Origin: Bacteroidota bacterium
GTDB lineage: Bacteria > Bacteroidota > Bacteroidia > Chitinophagales > Saprospiraceae
Assembly (NCBI GenBank): GCA_963169325.1
Contig: CAUJEY010000233.1
Coordinates: 1 to 64,000, forward strand
Direction: 5' to 3'
Length of the DNA stretch: 64,000 bases
Shown: piece by piece, positions 42,608-52,400 of the stretch
Numbering within the stretch: the first letter of the stretch is position 1
How the letters are laid out: every line of letters starts with the position of its first letter
Notes under the pieces: generated by a model
Told to the model about the DNA's origin: nothing
Databases searched by the model: none
What the model saw: the letters and a program-made list of their open reading frames with translations, nothing else
Position numbers and translations under genes: made by a program

Positions 42608-42628
42608 GCCAATTCGTCAGGAATTGGC
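42608..42628. promoter_or_regulatory. Palindrome in the divergent gap (GCCAATTC...GAATTGGC)
   Basis: Perfect 8-bp arms with a 5-nt loop, located 45 nt upstream of the helical-protein gene and 23 nt before the putative -33 box of the plus-strand gene. A regulatory site for either gene is possible. Confidence 0.4.
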
Positions 42629-42650
42629 GCTATAAACTTTAAAATTTGTG

Positions 42651-42682
42651 TTTGCCGGGCCGTTTCGTTTGAATCACTTTTG
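42651..42682 (+). promoter_or_regulatory. Promoter with TTTG and CACTTTTG boxes spaced by 20 nt
   Basis: TTTG (42651-42654), 20 nt, then CACTTTTG (42675-42682): the spacing and both boxes fit the Bacteroidota -33/-7 promoter apart from C for T at the first -7 position. It would drive the T9SS cargo gene at 42834 with a leader of about 145 nt. Confidence 0.55.
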
Positions 42683-42833
42683 TACCGTGAAAAAAGTTGT
42701 ACAACACACTGTTTGATTTTTGCTCTAATCCACACCTGATATGTTACATCAATTTAAACTCCCCGCAGACAACACCTTACGAGATTTTCATTTTTTACAC
42801 ACGGGCAAAACGAAACCCGTCAATTACAATCCT

Positions 42834-45335
42834 ATGAAAAAGAGATACTTTCAACATGGCTGCCCCGGCTTTTTTTCGGTTTTACTGATGGCTGTTCTGG
42901 GCCTCATTTTACCTGCCGGCCTGCAAGCGCAAACTGACTGCGACAACGATACCGAACCACCGGCCTGTATCGCACCGCCCAATGTGACGGACACCTGTTT
43001 CAACGCCCTCAACTGGACTAACCTGGGGAACAAAGCCCAATTGCAGTCCTTGTTCGGCATGGCCACGGCTACCGACAACTGTGTGGCTTTCATTTCTGAA
43101 ATGGCGCCCAATTTAGCCGCCGCCGACACTAATTGCAAAAAGGGAATCATCAAAAGAACCTTTCTGGCTGCCGATACTTCCGGTAATACGAGCACCTGCC
43201 AGCAGACGATTACGATGCTGTATTACCAGCATTTCAGCGTCGGAATTCCGCCCGATATTTTTGGGGGATGTGCTGCCGGGCAAACCGATCCGAATGGCAA
43301 TATCACCACTTCCCAGGTCAGTTGCGGTATTAATGGTATATCCTTTTCTGATCAGGTATTTCAATTGGCCGGCCCCTGCCTCCGGATTGAGCGTACCTGG
43401 TTGATTATTGATTGGTGTACCTATAATCCGAACAACCCGTTCACAGAAGTGGCCCGGCGCGACTTGAACAACGACGGACAAGTTGGCGATGCCTTCACGA
43501 TCGTTCAATTTGGCGACAACTATTACCTGGATTCGATCTCGCCCGGCACCCTGATCGGCCCTTCGAACAATGGCTTCCGGTACCTTCAAATCATGGAGTG
43601 CAACTGTAATTCCGTCGAAGGAAACGTCTTTTTGGACGCCATACCTAATTGTACAAAGGACGGCGCAGAAGCAAATTTGGCCAATTGGCAGGTGGTATCG
43701 GAAGCTTTCCCGTCACATACCAAATCCCAGGCGGGCACAGATGCTAATGGCAATTTTTCGGTGGGAATATCCCATACGTCGTCCGACACATTAATCCAGG
43801 TGTCTCTGATCTCGCCGCTCAACCTTGGTGCTGCCTGTTCCCCGGTGTATTATATCAATCCGGATACACTGACCAGCAATGCCGTGTATACGCATCATTT
43901 TCCCGTCCGCCTGGTCGACAGATGTCCGCAATTGGTAACTGATATCGGCGCACCGCGCCTGCGGCGTTGTTTCGACAACAATCAAATCACGGTATCCTAC
44001 GGCAACTATGGCGGCCAAACCGCTACCAACGCTTATGTGGATGTGACGCTTGATCCTCTGCTGGAAGTACAAAGCAGCAGTATCCCCTGGTCGACCGTCA
44101 CCGGGAATACCTATCAGTTCAATCTGGGCAATATCGTGCCGGGCGGCGCCGGCGCCTTCCAAATCACGGTGAAGGTGAATTGTAATGCGGAATTGGGTCA
44201 ACAGCATTGTATGGAAGCGCATATTTATCCCGATACCTCGTGTACGCCCGACCTCTGGAACGGCGCCAATGTAGAAGCATTGACCGTATGCGATGGCGAT
44301 TCGGTGCGGTTAATCCTCAAAAACACCGGAACCGGCCACATGCAGCAAATGCAACAATACCTGATTGTGGAGGATGTGATTATGTACTTCAACGGTAATT
44401 TCCAGCTGAATGCCGGGGAGGAGACTGAATTTGCCATGGCTGCCAACGGCGCTACCTGGCACCTGGCGGCCGACCAGGAACCGGGTAATCCGGCCGGCAA
44501 TCGGGTATATTCCACGCTGGAGGGTTGCGGTACCAATGGCCAGGGCACTTTTACAGTTGGCGTTGCAGGTCAATTCCCGCCGTCATCCCCCCCGCCTGCT
44601 GCGGCGACCTATTGCCTTGCAAATATCGGCGCCTACGACCCCAACGACAAACAAGGTTTTCCTGCCGGATACGGCGCGGCACACTACCTGGAGCCCAATG
44701 TGCCCATCGAATATATGATCCGTTTTCAAAACACCGGTACGGATACGGCCTTCACCGTTGTGGTGAGAGACCAATTGTCGCCCCTGCTTGATATGGAATC
44801 TGTCCGGCCGGGTATCTCCAGCCATCCCTATACTTTTTTAATGGATGAAAATGGCGCGATGCAGTTTGTGTTCAACAATATCCTGCTGCCCGACAGCACC
44901 ACCAACCTGGCCGGCTCACAGGGTTTTGTGAAGTTCAAAGTCGCGCAAAACCCCGACTTGTCCGATGGTTTGATCATTGAAAATACGGCCAATATCTATT
45001 TCGATTTCAATGAGCCCATTCAAACGAATACGGTGCAACACACCATCGGCCGGGCATTCGTGGTCATCAGCCAGCAGGAAGTATTCCTGCCCGGCGCCAC
45101 GGTACGGCTCTATCCGAACCCCTTCCGTTATGAAGCCCAGGTGGAAGTAAACGGCCTGCCGGAAGAGGATTGGCAACTGCATATCTTCGACCTGACCGGC
45201 CGTATTGTCTGGGAGTCGCGGGGACAAAACGCCGTGCCGGCAACTATCCGGCCTGCACTGACTCCGGGGCTGTACAGCTGGCGGATTACGAGCGGCGGTC
45301 GCGCAGTGAGTGCCGGGAGAATGGTTCGGCAGTAG
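42834..45335 (+). CDS. Secreted T9SS type A protein with HYR-like and DUF11/DUF7619-type domains
   Basis: An 833-residue exoprotein. The ATG at 42834 (MKKRYFQHG) gives a proper signal peptide ending LQAQTDC; an ATG at 42741 in the same frame would bury it by 31 residues. An HYR-like unit (to about residue 140) is followed by beta-sandwich domains. Near residues 600-770 is the conserved stretch IGAYDPNDKQGFPAGYG, VPIEYMIRFQNTGTDTAFTV, ANIYFDFNEPIQTNTV, which marks the DUF7619 family often seen before sorting domains. The tail (VRLYPNPFRYEAQVEVNG ... AGRMVRQ) is type A. A strong terminator follows. Likely a surface or matrix protein. Confidence 0.85.
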   Translation: MKKRYFQHGCPGFFSVLLMAVLGLILPAGLQAQTDCDNDTEPPACIAPPNVTDTCFNALNWTNLGNKAQLQSLFGMATATDNCVAFISEMAPNLAAADTNCKKGIIKRTFLAADTSGNTSTCQQTITMLYYQHFSVGIPPDIFGGCAAGQTDPNGNITTSQVSCGINGISFSDQVFQLAGPCLRIERTWLIIDWCTYNPNNPFTEVARRDLNNDGQVGDAFTIVQFGDNYYLDSISPGTLIGPSNNGFRYLQIMECNCNSVEGNVFLDAIPNCTKDGAEANLANWQVVSEAFPSHTKSQAGTDANGNFSVGISHTSSDTLIQVSLISPLNLGAACSPVYYINPDTLTSNAVYTHHFPVRLVDRCPQLVTDIGAPRLRRCFDNNQITVSYGNYGGQTATNAYVDVTLDPLLEVQSSSIPWSTVTGNTYQFNLGNIVPGGAGAFQITVKVNCNAELGQQHCMEAHIYPDTSCTPDLWNGANVEALTVCDGDSVRLILKNTGTGHMQQMQQYLIVEDVIMYFNGNFQLNAGEETEFAMAANGATWHLAADQEPGNPAGNRVYSTLEGCGTNGQGTFTVGVAGQFPPSSPPPAAATYCLANIGAYDPNDKQGFPAGYGAAHYLEPNVPIEYMIRFQNTGTDTAFTVVVRDQLSPLLDMESVRPGISSHPYTFLMDENGAMQFVFNNILLPDSTTNLAGSQGFVKFKVAQNPDLSDGLIIENTANIYFDFNEPIQTNTVQHTIGRAFVVISQQEVFLPGATVRLYPNPFRYEAQVEVNGLPEEDWQLHIFDLTGRIVWESRGQNAVPATIRPALTPGLYSWRITSGGRAVSAGRMVRQ

Positions 45336-45423
45336 GACGGTCTGATTGGCGTGGCTGCATCTTAAGTCTGTAATTGCAGCAACAGTTGTGGCGAAGGCTC
45401 GGGATTAATTGTCCTGCGCTGGA

Positions 45424-45465
45424 GGCCGTCTCGTAAGTCATACTTATGAGGCGGCCTTTTTTTTT
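45424..45465 (+). terminator. Rho-independent terminator of the T9SS cargo gene
   Basis: A 15-bp stem (45424-45438 with 45442-45456, 13 matches) has a 3-nt loop and is followed by nine T (45457-45465). This is the clearest classical terminator in the window. Confidence 0.85.
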
Positions 45466-45488
45466 GTAAGACAAATTTGAAAATAGCC

Positions 45489-45520
45489 TTGGCAATTACC
45501 AACAGAATGTTTTATATTTG
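45489..45520 (+). promoter_or_regulatory. Promoter of nuclease copy B (TTGG - 20 nt - TATATTTG)
   Basis: TATATTTG (45513-45520) matches TAnnTTTG exactly. TTGG at 45489-45492 sits at the expected 20-nt spacing as a weak -33 box. Predicted leader about 75 nt. Confidence 0.5.
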
Positions 45521-45599
45521 TCCGAATTAAGACCGTTGCATTTTTTGCTTTTTGGAATGGCGATCTTTACATTTAAAGATAATCCGAAAAAAACGCATC

Positions 45600-46574
45600 A
45601 TGGTACAAATAGCCAACCCGATCTACGACGTCGTTTTTAAGTATATGATGAACGACGAAAAAGTAGCGAAACTGCTGCTCTCCGCCATCATCGGCAAAGA
45701 GGTGCTTTCGCTGGAATTTCGGCCCACCGAACACCATTTCCCCATCGGAGAACAGCTCACCGTGCTCCGCATGGATTTCAGCGCCCGCATTCTCGACGAA
45801 GACGGCAACCAGAAACTCATCATTCTTGAATTGCAAAAAGCCAAATTAGCCACCGATATCATGCGCTTCCGCCGCTACTTAGGCGAACAGTACGGAAGCA
45901 AAGAAAACATGGTGCATGAACCGGCGCCCGAATACCCCTACCGGCGCGCGCTGCCCATCCTCAGCATTTACTTCCTGGGACATACGCTCGACCACGTAAA
46001 AGCACCTGTAGTGCGCGTAAACCGCGTGTACTCGGATGCCGCCACCGGAGAACAAATTCTTGAAAAAGAGGAATTTATCGAAAGCCTCACCCACGACAGT
46101 ATCATTATTCAAATTCCATATCTCAAAGGCAGGCGCCGAACCGATCTGGAACAACTGCTCGCCCTCTTCGACCAGTCCGGCGCTACGGACGACCCCCATT
46201 TCCTGACCGTAAATGAAGACGATCTGCCCGAACGCTACCGGCCGCTGCTGCGCAGACTGCAAAAAGGCGTGGCCGATCCGACAGTACGGCAAACGATGGA
46301 AGCAGAAGATGAAATAATCGAAGAAATTAAAGATTATCAGCGGTTGATCTCTGCAAAAGAAGCCTTCATTGTGGAAAAGGAAAAAGCCATAGAAGAGAAG
46401 GAAAAAACTATCGAAGAGAAGGAAAAAACTATTTGGGAAAATCGCCGACAATTAGGGAATGCCATACTCGATTTATCTGCTGCGGGTATGAGCATAGAAA
46501 AACTGGCTGCCGTTTTCCGGCTGAGTGAGGCAGAAATAGAAGCATTGCTAAACACTGCAAAAAGCGGTAGTTAA
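45600..46574 (+). CDS. PD-(D/E)XK nuclease family transposase-like protein, copy B
   Basis: A 324-residue paralogue of the gene at 23845-24897. About eight replacements occur in the first 260 residues (for example NMVHEP for NVVREP); D59 and E77-x-Q79 are kept. The shared sequence begins just before the ATG (CGCATCATGG) and ends in the coiled coil, which here has three heptads (EKEKAIE, EKEKTIE, EKEKTIW) instead of about seven. The C-terminal ends are unrelated in detail but similar in kind (IEKLAAVFRLSEAEIEALL against PEKLADIFNLPLGEIRAIL). Role probably DNA cleavage in recombination or transposition; no mobile-element ends found. Confidence 0.85.
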   Translation: MVQIANPIYDVVFKYMMNDEKVAKLLLSAIIGKEVLSLEFRPTEHHFPIGEQLTVLRMDFSARILDEDGNQKLIILELQKAKLATDIMRFRRYLGEQYGSKENMVHEPAPEYPYRRALPILSIYFLGHTLDHVKAPVVRVNRVYSDAATGEQILEKEEFIESLTHDSIIIQIPYLKGRRRTDLEQLLALFDQSGATDDPHFLTVNEDDLPERYRPLLRRLQKGVADPTVRQTMEAEDEIIEEIKDYQRLISAKEAFIVEKEKAIEEKEKTIEEKEKTIWENRRQLGNAILDLSAAGMSIEKLAAVFRLSEAEIEALLNTAKSGS

Positions 46575-46585
46575 CGTGGTAATGG

Positions 46586-46642
46586 TGTGGGGCGAATTTT
46601 TAATTCGCCTATAACGCATGCGAATTAAAAATTCACCCCACA
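46586..46642. repeat. Dispersed inverted repeat, copy 2
   Basis: 23-nt arms with one mismatch and an 11-nt loop. Arms are the same sequence as at 41139-41195 (TGTGGGGCGAATTTTTAATT). It lies between nuclease copy B and the converging SNF2 gene, 4 nt from the SNF2 stop. Confidence 0.65.
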
Positions 46643-46645
46643 ACT

Positions 46646-49318
46646 TTACCGCCCTAACCCCGCCAACAACCCGCCCAACAACTTCACCGCATTTTCCACC
46701 ACCGCCGCGTTTTCCACCGGAATTTTCAAATACGTCTGGCCCGTTGTTTCGTCGGTTGCCACGATCGACTGCACCAGTTCCTGCGTCTTTTCGGGACTGC
46801 TCAGCGTTTGCGCCAGCCCGGCAAAAAACGACACGCCGGTTTGGATCAGTTCCTGCGGGGTAGCGGGTGCTGCGCCGGCGGTTTTCCGCTCGCCGGTAGG
46901 GGTAGGGGAGAGGTTGTTACTCTCGCGGGCCGGCGTTTTTTCCGGCTCAACTGTGGCGCCTGAAATGGTTTCCGGTCCGGAGCTGCGCGATGGACGTGGC
47001 GCTGCGGGTGTCGGCTCGGCGGCCACGTCGTCGTCGCCGGCGAATGTTTCCGGTTCGGCTTTGGGCTTGCGTTCAGGTTCGGGCGCCGAAGGGGTGGGTG
47101 GGAGTTCGAAATCTTCACTTTCGGCGTGTTCCGTTGTTGTTTCCGAGGGTTCGGTTGCAGGAGTCTGCCAGCCTTCTCCCGATAACGATTCCACGTTTTC
47201 CATAAATTTTTTGAACTTCGAATCCGAGAGGAAGATCGTGTCGTCGCCGTCGGGATCGAGCACACCTTGGGCCATGGAGGCTTTGAATTCCAGCACGCCG
47301 AGCATGCGGTGTTCGATACTTTCGGCGGAAACCATGTTGATGACCGTCACGTTTTCGGTTTGGCCCATGCGGTGTATCCGCCCGATACGTTGTTCGAGGA
47401 TGGCGGGGTTCCAGGGGATATCGAGGTTGATGAGCAGGGAAGCCGATTGCAGGTTGAGGCCCACGCCGCCGGCATCGGTGGAAAGGAACACCCGGCAGTT
47501 GGAGTCTTCGCGGAAGCGGGTGAGCAGGCCGGCGCGGTCGGCGCTGGGGATGCCGCCGTGCAGGTAGGCAAAACCGGTGTCGCGGGCTTCGAGTTCCTGT
47601 GCCACAAGCCGGGTCATCCGTTCCCACTGACTGAAGATCACGATCTTCTGTTCGGGGTTGGCCAGCGCCTCTTCAAAGATGCACATCACCTCGTCGATCT
47701 TGGTATCGAAGCGGGTTTGCTGGTCGAGGACGAAAGTGCTGTCGGCCACCATACGCATTTGCGAGAGACAGAGAATGAGCATGCGCCTGTCTGTTTCGTT
47801 GAGGAAGTGAAAACGCCTCCACTTGGCCACAAGACGCGCCACAGCGTCGGCCAGATCGCGGTGGATTTCTTTTTGCTGCTGCGTCATAGGCACGAACAGC
47901 ACCTTGTCCATCCGTTTCGGCAGGTCTTTGAGTACCTCTTTTTTCAGGCGCCGGATGAGGCAATCGGAGAGGTTTTCGCCGATTTCTTTCAGGTTTTTAT
48001 AGCCCATCACCTGTCCGTTGTCTCCCATAATTTGATAGCGGTCGAGAAAGCGGTACAAGGGGGGCAGTTTGTATTGATCAATGAACTGCGTAACGGCGTA
48101 CAGGTCTTCCAGTTTGTTTTCCAGCGGAGTGCCGGTGAGCACGAAGCAATAGGGTGTTCGTACTTTTTTAAGTTGAATAGAGACCTTGGTGCGGAAATTT
48201 TTGATCCGTTGGGCCTCGTCGATGATGAGCAGGTCGGCGCTCAGAATCTGGAGGTAGTCGGCGTCGTTGGTGACGGTATTGTAACTGGCGATGTAAAAAA
48301 ACGCCTCCGTCGTTTCGTACTGTTTGATCCGTTTGGTTTGCGGGCCTTCTACCACGTGTACTGGCGCGCCGGTGAATTTTTCGATTTCCGATTTCCACTG
48401 GTATTTCAGGGAGGTAGGGCACACGACCAGCACTTTTTGGATGCCCAGTTCGCGGCGCAGCAGTTCGGCCGCACCGATTGCCTGGATGGTTTTTCCGAGG
48501 CCCATTTCATCGGCCAGCAGGCAGCGGCCCGCATTGGCGGCAAACCAGACACCGCGTTTCTGGTAAGGGAACAGTTTGACTTTCAGCAGTTTGTTCAAAT
48601 ACGGGCTGTCCGGACCTTTTGGCAGCGATTTTTGTAACAAAGTCTGCCGGCGGAGGCGTTCGCGTTGTTCTATGATGAGGTCGAAGGCGTCGTCGTAGCA
48701 TTTGAATTCCGGTTGCAATTTGCGCGCTTCTTCCAACACCGTTTCAAAAGATTGAAATCCCGGGGCGGAAAGAAAACCCTCCGGATCGAACCATTTCCGG
48801 GCCCATTTTTTCAGTTTATTTTCCTGTTCGGCTCCGATGTACAAGCGAATACGCGGTCCTTGCCGGTAGTCGACATACACGGCCGCATGCGGCGGGCGGA
48901 AACCGGCGGACAGCGCTTTTTTTGCGCCGCGTCGTTTACGTACCTGGTGTAAAACGGCGCTGATGTGTTTGCACAGGCCGAGCCGGTTGGTTTTGAAATC
49001 CTGGCAGCTGCAAAAATTACCGGCCTGCGTCAGGGTATTCTCCAGCGGCAGGCCTTTTTTGGGGATATCCGAACGAATCGCCACGTAGTAGCTGTTGCGC
49101 GTGGCGGGGTTCCACACAATGAACTCCGAAAAGACCGGTTCTGCACCGGTATTAGTGATATGAAAATCGTTTTCTTCGCCGAATTGTTTGCGCAGACCCA
49201 GTTGCCACAAATCGAGATGCATATCCTGCGGGCGACGGTGGTAAGAAACGCGGACGGGCTTTTTCGGTTTCGCTTTTTTAGCGGCTTTTTTGGCAGATGC
49301 GGCGGTTTTTGCCATCAT
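46646..49318 (-). CDS. SWIM zinc-finger SNF2-family ATPase/helicase (890 residues)
   Basis: After a Lys/Ala-rich start, a SWIM zinc finger is formed by C103, C105, C116 and H118 (CSCQDFKTNRLGLCKH). The SNF2 core has Walker A DEMGLGKT (270-277), the box LLIIDEAQRIKN, LTGTPLENKLEDLY, and the helicase C part (FLSTDAGGVGLNLQ, EQRIGRIHRMGQT). The last 200 residues are a Pro/Glu-rich linker and an Ala-rich end without known domain. Such proteins translocate on double-stranded DNA and remodel protein-DNA complexes, possibly polymerase (RapA-like). It is divergent from a second SWIM-SNF2 gene with a 141-nt shared gap. The ATG three bases downstream is an equal start. Confidence 0.9.
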   Translation of the reverse strand: MMAKTAASAKKAAKKAKPKKPVRVSYHRRPQDMHLDLWQLGLRKQFGEENDFHITNTGAEPVFSEFIVWNPATRNSYYVAIRSDIPKKGLPLENTLTQAGNFCSCQDFKTNRLGLCKHISAVLHQVRKRRGAKKALSAGFRPPHAAVYVDYRQGPRIRLYIGAEQENKLKKWARKWFDPEGFLSAPGFQSFETVLEEARKLQPEFKCYDDAFDLIIEQRERLRRQTLLQKSLPKGPDSPYLNKLLKVKLFPYQKRGVWFAANAGRCLLADEMGLGKTIQAIGAAELLRRELGIQKVLVVCPTSLKYQWKSEIEKFTGAPVHVVEGPQTKRIKQYETTEAFFYIASYNTVTNDADYLQILSADLLIIDEAQRIKNFRTKVSIQLKKVRTPYCFVLTGTPLENKLEDLYAVTQFIDQYKLPPLYRFLDRYQIMGDNGQVMGYKNLKEIGENLSDCLIRRLKKEVLKDLPKRMDKVLFVPMTQQQKEIHRDLADAVARLVAKWRRFHFLNETDRRMLILCLSQMRMVADSTFVLDQQTRFDTKIDEVMCIFEEALANPEQKIVIFSQWERMTRLVAQELEARDTGFAYLHGGIPSADRAGLLTRFREDSNCRVFLSTDAGGVGLNLQSASLLINLDIPWNPAILEQRIGRIHRMGQTENVTVINMVSAESIEHRMLGVLEFKASMAQGVLDPDGDDTIFLSDSKFKKFMENVESLSGEGWQTPATEPSETTTEHAESEDFELPPTPSAPEPERKPKAEPETFAGDDDVAAEPTPAAPRPSRSSGPETISGATVEPEKTPARESNNLSPTPTGERKTAGAAPATPQELIQTGVSFFAGLAQTLSSPEKTQELVQSIVATDETTGQTYLKIPVENAAVVENAVKLLGGLLAGLGR

Positions 49319-49434
49319 GGTACTGCTGTTGATGATTATTTACGATCGGGTAAATGTAATAGCAGAACAGATCAACAAGAATTACAGGAAGGAAAGTAGT
49401 TGTTGATTGTTCCCTACCGGGCAAATGTAATGCG

Positions 49435-49442
49435 TATTTTTG
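49435..49442 (+). promoter_or_regulatory. Candidate -7 element (TATTTTTG) for the 1,509-residue SNF2 gene
   Basis: Exact TAnnTTTG match 17 nt before the ATG. A TTG at 49408 is too far upstream for the normal spacing. The opposite strand has TACATTTA nearby for the divergent gene. Confidence 0.4.
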
Positions 49443-49459
49443 CGCCGCAAAAAACAACC

Positions 49460-52400
49460 ATGTCCAATATAACGCTCCATAACTTCGAACAATATATTCC
49501 GGCGGCCATCGTCCAGCGCGGTCGCCAACTCTGGAAACAATGGGGTGTTCGCAGTTTGATGGAAGAAGTGCCGAATGAATGGAGGGCCACCGTAGAGGGT
49601 TCGTCACACGATGACTACCAGGTGTACATCGGGCTGGAAGGCGATACCCTGGAGCACTCGGAATGTGCCTGCCCGTACGACCAGGGCATTTGTAAACACC
49701 GGGTTGCCGTGTTATTCAAAATCAGGGAAATTCGCGCAACTGCACGGCCGGCTACCGGAACGACGGTGTACGGCAAACCGAAATCCCGCGCCGAAATACT
49801 GGCGCAAGCCCGCGCGGACCGGCTGACCCGGGCAAGAAACATCATCACCCTGCATCAGCAGAGCAGAGATACGGCTACCGCGGTTGCCGGCTCACCATTA
49901 TACACTAACCGGGATACAACAGAACTCTTCGACGAATATGTACGCCTGGATGAAACGGCAGAACAGATCGTCAAAATCGCCGCGGTGGCCTGGGAGCCGC
50001 TCAGCCAAACCAAACTGGCCGAAATATTCAACGCCTGCGGGTTCAAAAACAAGGGGCTGAGCCTGTATGTCAAAGATATGGCCGTGATCCTGCCCCGGCT
50101 ACTGTCGGCCGGTTTTTTGAAACCCAGTGGCAGCCAGTACCAATGCGAGCCGGCTTTTGCGCAGACGCTTTGCGACCGGCAGTTTGCCCGCGATACCGAT
50201 TTTCAAAAAATAGCGCAGGCCGTCCGCCAACAACTTCCGTTGGGCTGGCACGCCGGCAGTTCCGATACCGAACGTTTGTTCCGGGAAATGCGCCTGACCC
50301 GGTATCTGGACCGCCCCGGCGAGTTTAGCCGTTTTTTTTACGATCTGATCAATCGGCAGAGCAGCGGCATTACCCAACAAATGCTGATTGATTATTGGCT
50401 GCCGCCGGTTTTCGACCTTGAAAAATTAGAAATGTTGCCCCTGGGGATAAGGGCATTTTTGCTGTGCGAAAAAATGACCCGGCAAACTTTTTACTTGCTG
50501 CCTGCGGATGGTTATTTTTTCTATACCGTGGAAAACCTCGCTGAATTGGGCGAAAATTCGGCCCGTTTGGCCGGCCAGTTGCTGTTGCTCCGGGGCGACC
50601 GGGCGGGGCTGCTCAAGTGCCTGAAACAGCTCGGCCCGGTGAATGCCGGTGCATTTGCCGGTTTTCAACACCTGCTCGACGGCGATGCGGCACAAAGTGT
50701 CGCGACGTTCCAGCAAACGCTCAAAGAATTGCGCCGCGAAACCCGCAGTACCACCAATGTTTTGACCAACCTGGGCGGTATTTTCCAGATCATGGCCCAG
50801 TTGAAAACGCGGGACGTCGCGTTTTATCCCAAAATAGAAACGCACATCACCAAGGTGTTTAAAGACGGCACCGCCTACGTCCAGGTTTACCAGTTGCTGC
50901 GCGGAGTGCTGCATTTTTTGCAAAATAATAAAAAACCCGCACTGGCAATCCTGAGGGCAAACTACGCCGACTCCTTTCCGCTGGTGCATTTTTTCCTGTA
51001 CCTGTGCCAGTTTTGGGTGGATGAAACCCTCATAGATCACGAAAAACTCGGGGTGTATCACGAAGAACTCGTCCGGAATGAATACGCCTGGCTTGCTGCC
51101 GAAATGCTTGTCCTGCGCGCTGAACTCGACCCTTCGAATTCGGACCTGCGTACTGAAAGCGACCGGCAAATGGCCGCACTCCGGATAGAACCTCTTGTCC
51201 GGCTGCTGCCCCACGTGGAAGAATGGGAAAATGCACTGAACCTGCTGCTTGGCATGGCCGCAAAGCCGGGCGCTGCAACGCCCGAAAACGACACCCGTGT
51301 TGTGTGGCTTGTCGATTTTGAACAAAAAAGCGTGCAACCGAAAGAACAGAGTTTTGGAAAAAAAGGCTGGACTGCCGGACGTACAGTGCCCGATTACCGC
51401 CTTCGATCCGCCGATTTGACCGGCATGACTGATCAGGACAAACGGATTGCACAGGCGCTCAACTTTGGGTCGTACTATTATTTGGACAAATCTGTTGCCG
51501 TATGGAAAGCCCTGGTTGGGCATCCGCTGTTGTTTTTAGCCAAATCGCCCGATATCGCGGTGCAACTGACGGAAGCCCAGCCCGAATTAATCGTCAAACA
51601 GGTGGATGGCGGCTTCCAATTGCAGTTTTCGCACCCTTTTGAGGAGGAGGGTTTTGTGATCGTAAAAGAAACGCCTACCCGGTACAAATTGCTGACGATC
51701 AGTGAGGAACAGGCCCAAATAGCCCGGGCGTTCAATGGGCAGGCGCTTTTTGTGCCCGAAAAGGGCGCCGACCGCCTGAACGCCGCTATCGCCGGGTTGT
51801 CGAAACGGATTCCGGTGCAGTCGGCCTTTGAAGACCAGGATTTGCCCGTCGTAGCTGCTGACGCCCGCGTGTGCGTACACCTGCTGCCGGTGGGCGATGG
51901 ATTTCATGTGGAACTCTATGCCAAGCCTTTTACCGATGTGCCGCCCTACCTGTCACCCGGCGCCGGCGAGCCATCCGTCACTGCATTGGTCGACGGTCAG
52001 AAAGTACGCACCACGCGCAGCCTGAAAGCAGAAAAAACAAATCTGGCCAAACTGAAAAAACAGGTAGAGGTGCTGCAAACCGTCACTCCTCACGACGGCG
52101 TGTGGGCACTCGAAAACGCCCAGGAATGTCTCGAACTGCTCACCCAACTCCACCCCCTGGCGCAAAACGGTGATATTATACTCGAATGGCCCAAGGGAGA
52201 AAAAATGCGCGTCACTGCGGTGGTGGGTTTCGATCAGTTCAAGATGCGCATCAAGGGTGAACACAACTGGTTCGAGGTGGACGGCGAGTTGCGCGTGGAT
52301 GAAAACCGGGTGCTGACGATGCAGGAACTGTTGGCCATGAGCGCGTCGGGAAAACAATTCGTGGAGATCGGTCCCGGCCAGTTTATCGCTCTCACCAATG

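Noticed and set aside
23845-46574. Composite transposon bounded by the two nuclease genes
   Set aside because: No terminal inverted repeats or target duplications were found beyond the genes, and the enclosed genes look like normal chromosomal content.
47267-48637. 456-codon plus-strand frame opposite the 890-residue SNF2 gene
   Set aside because: Complement of conserved SNF2 motifs; composition is rich in His, Phe and Val as expected for a mirrored frame.
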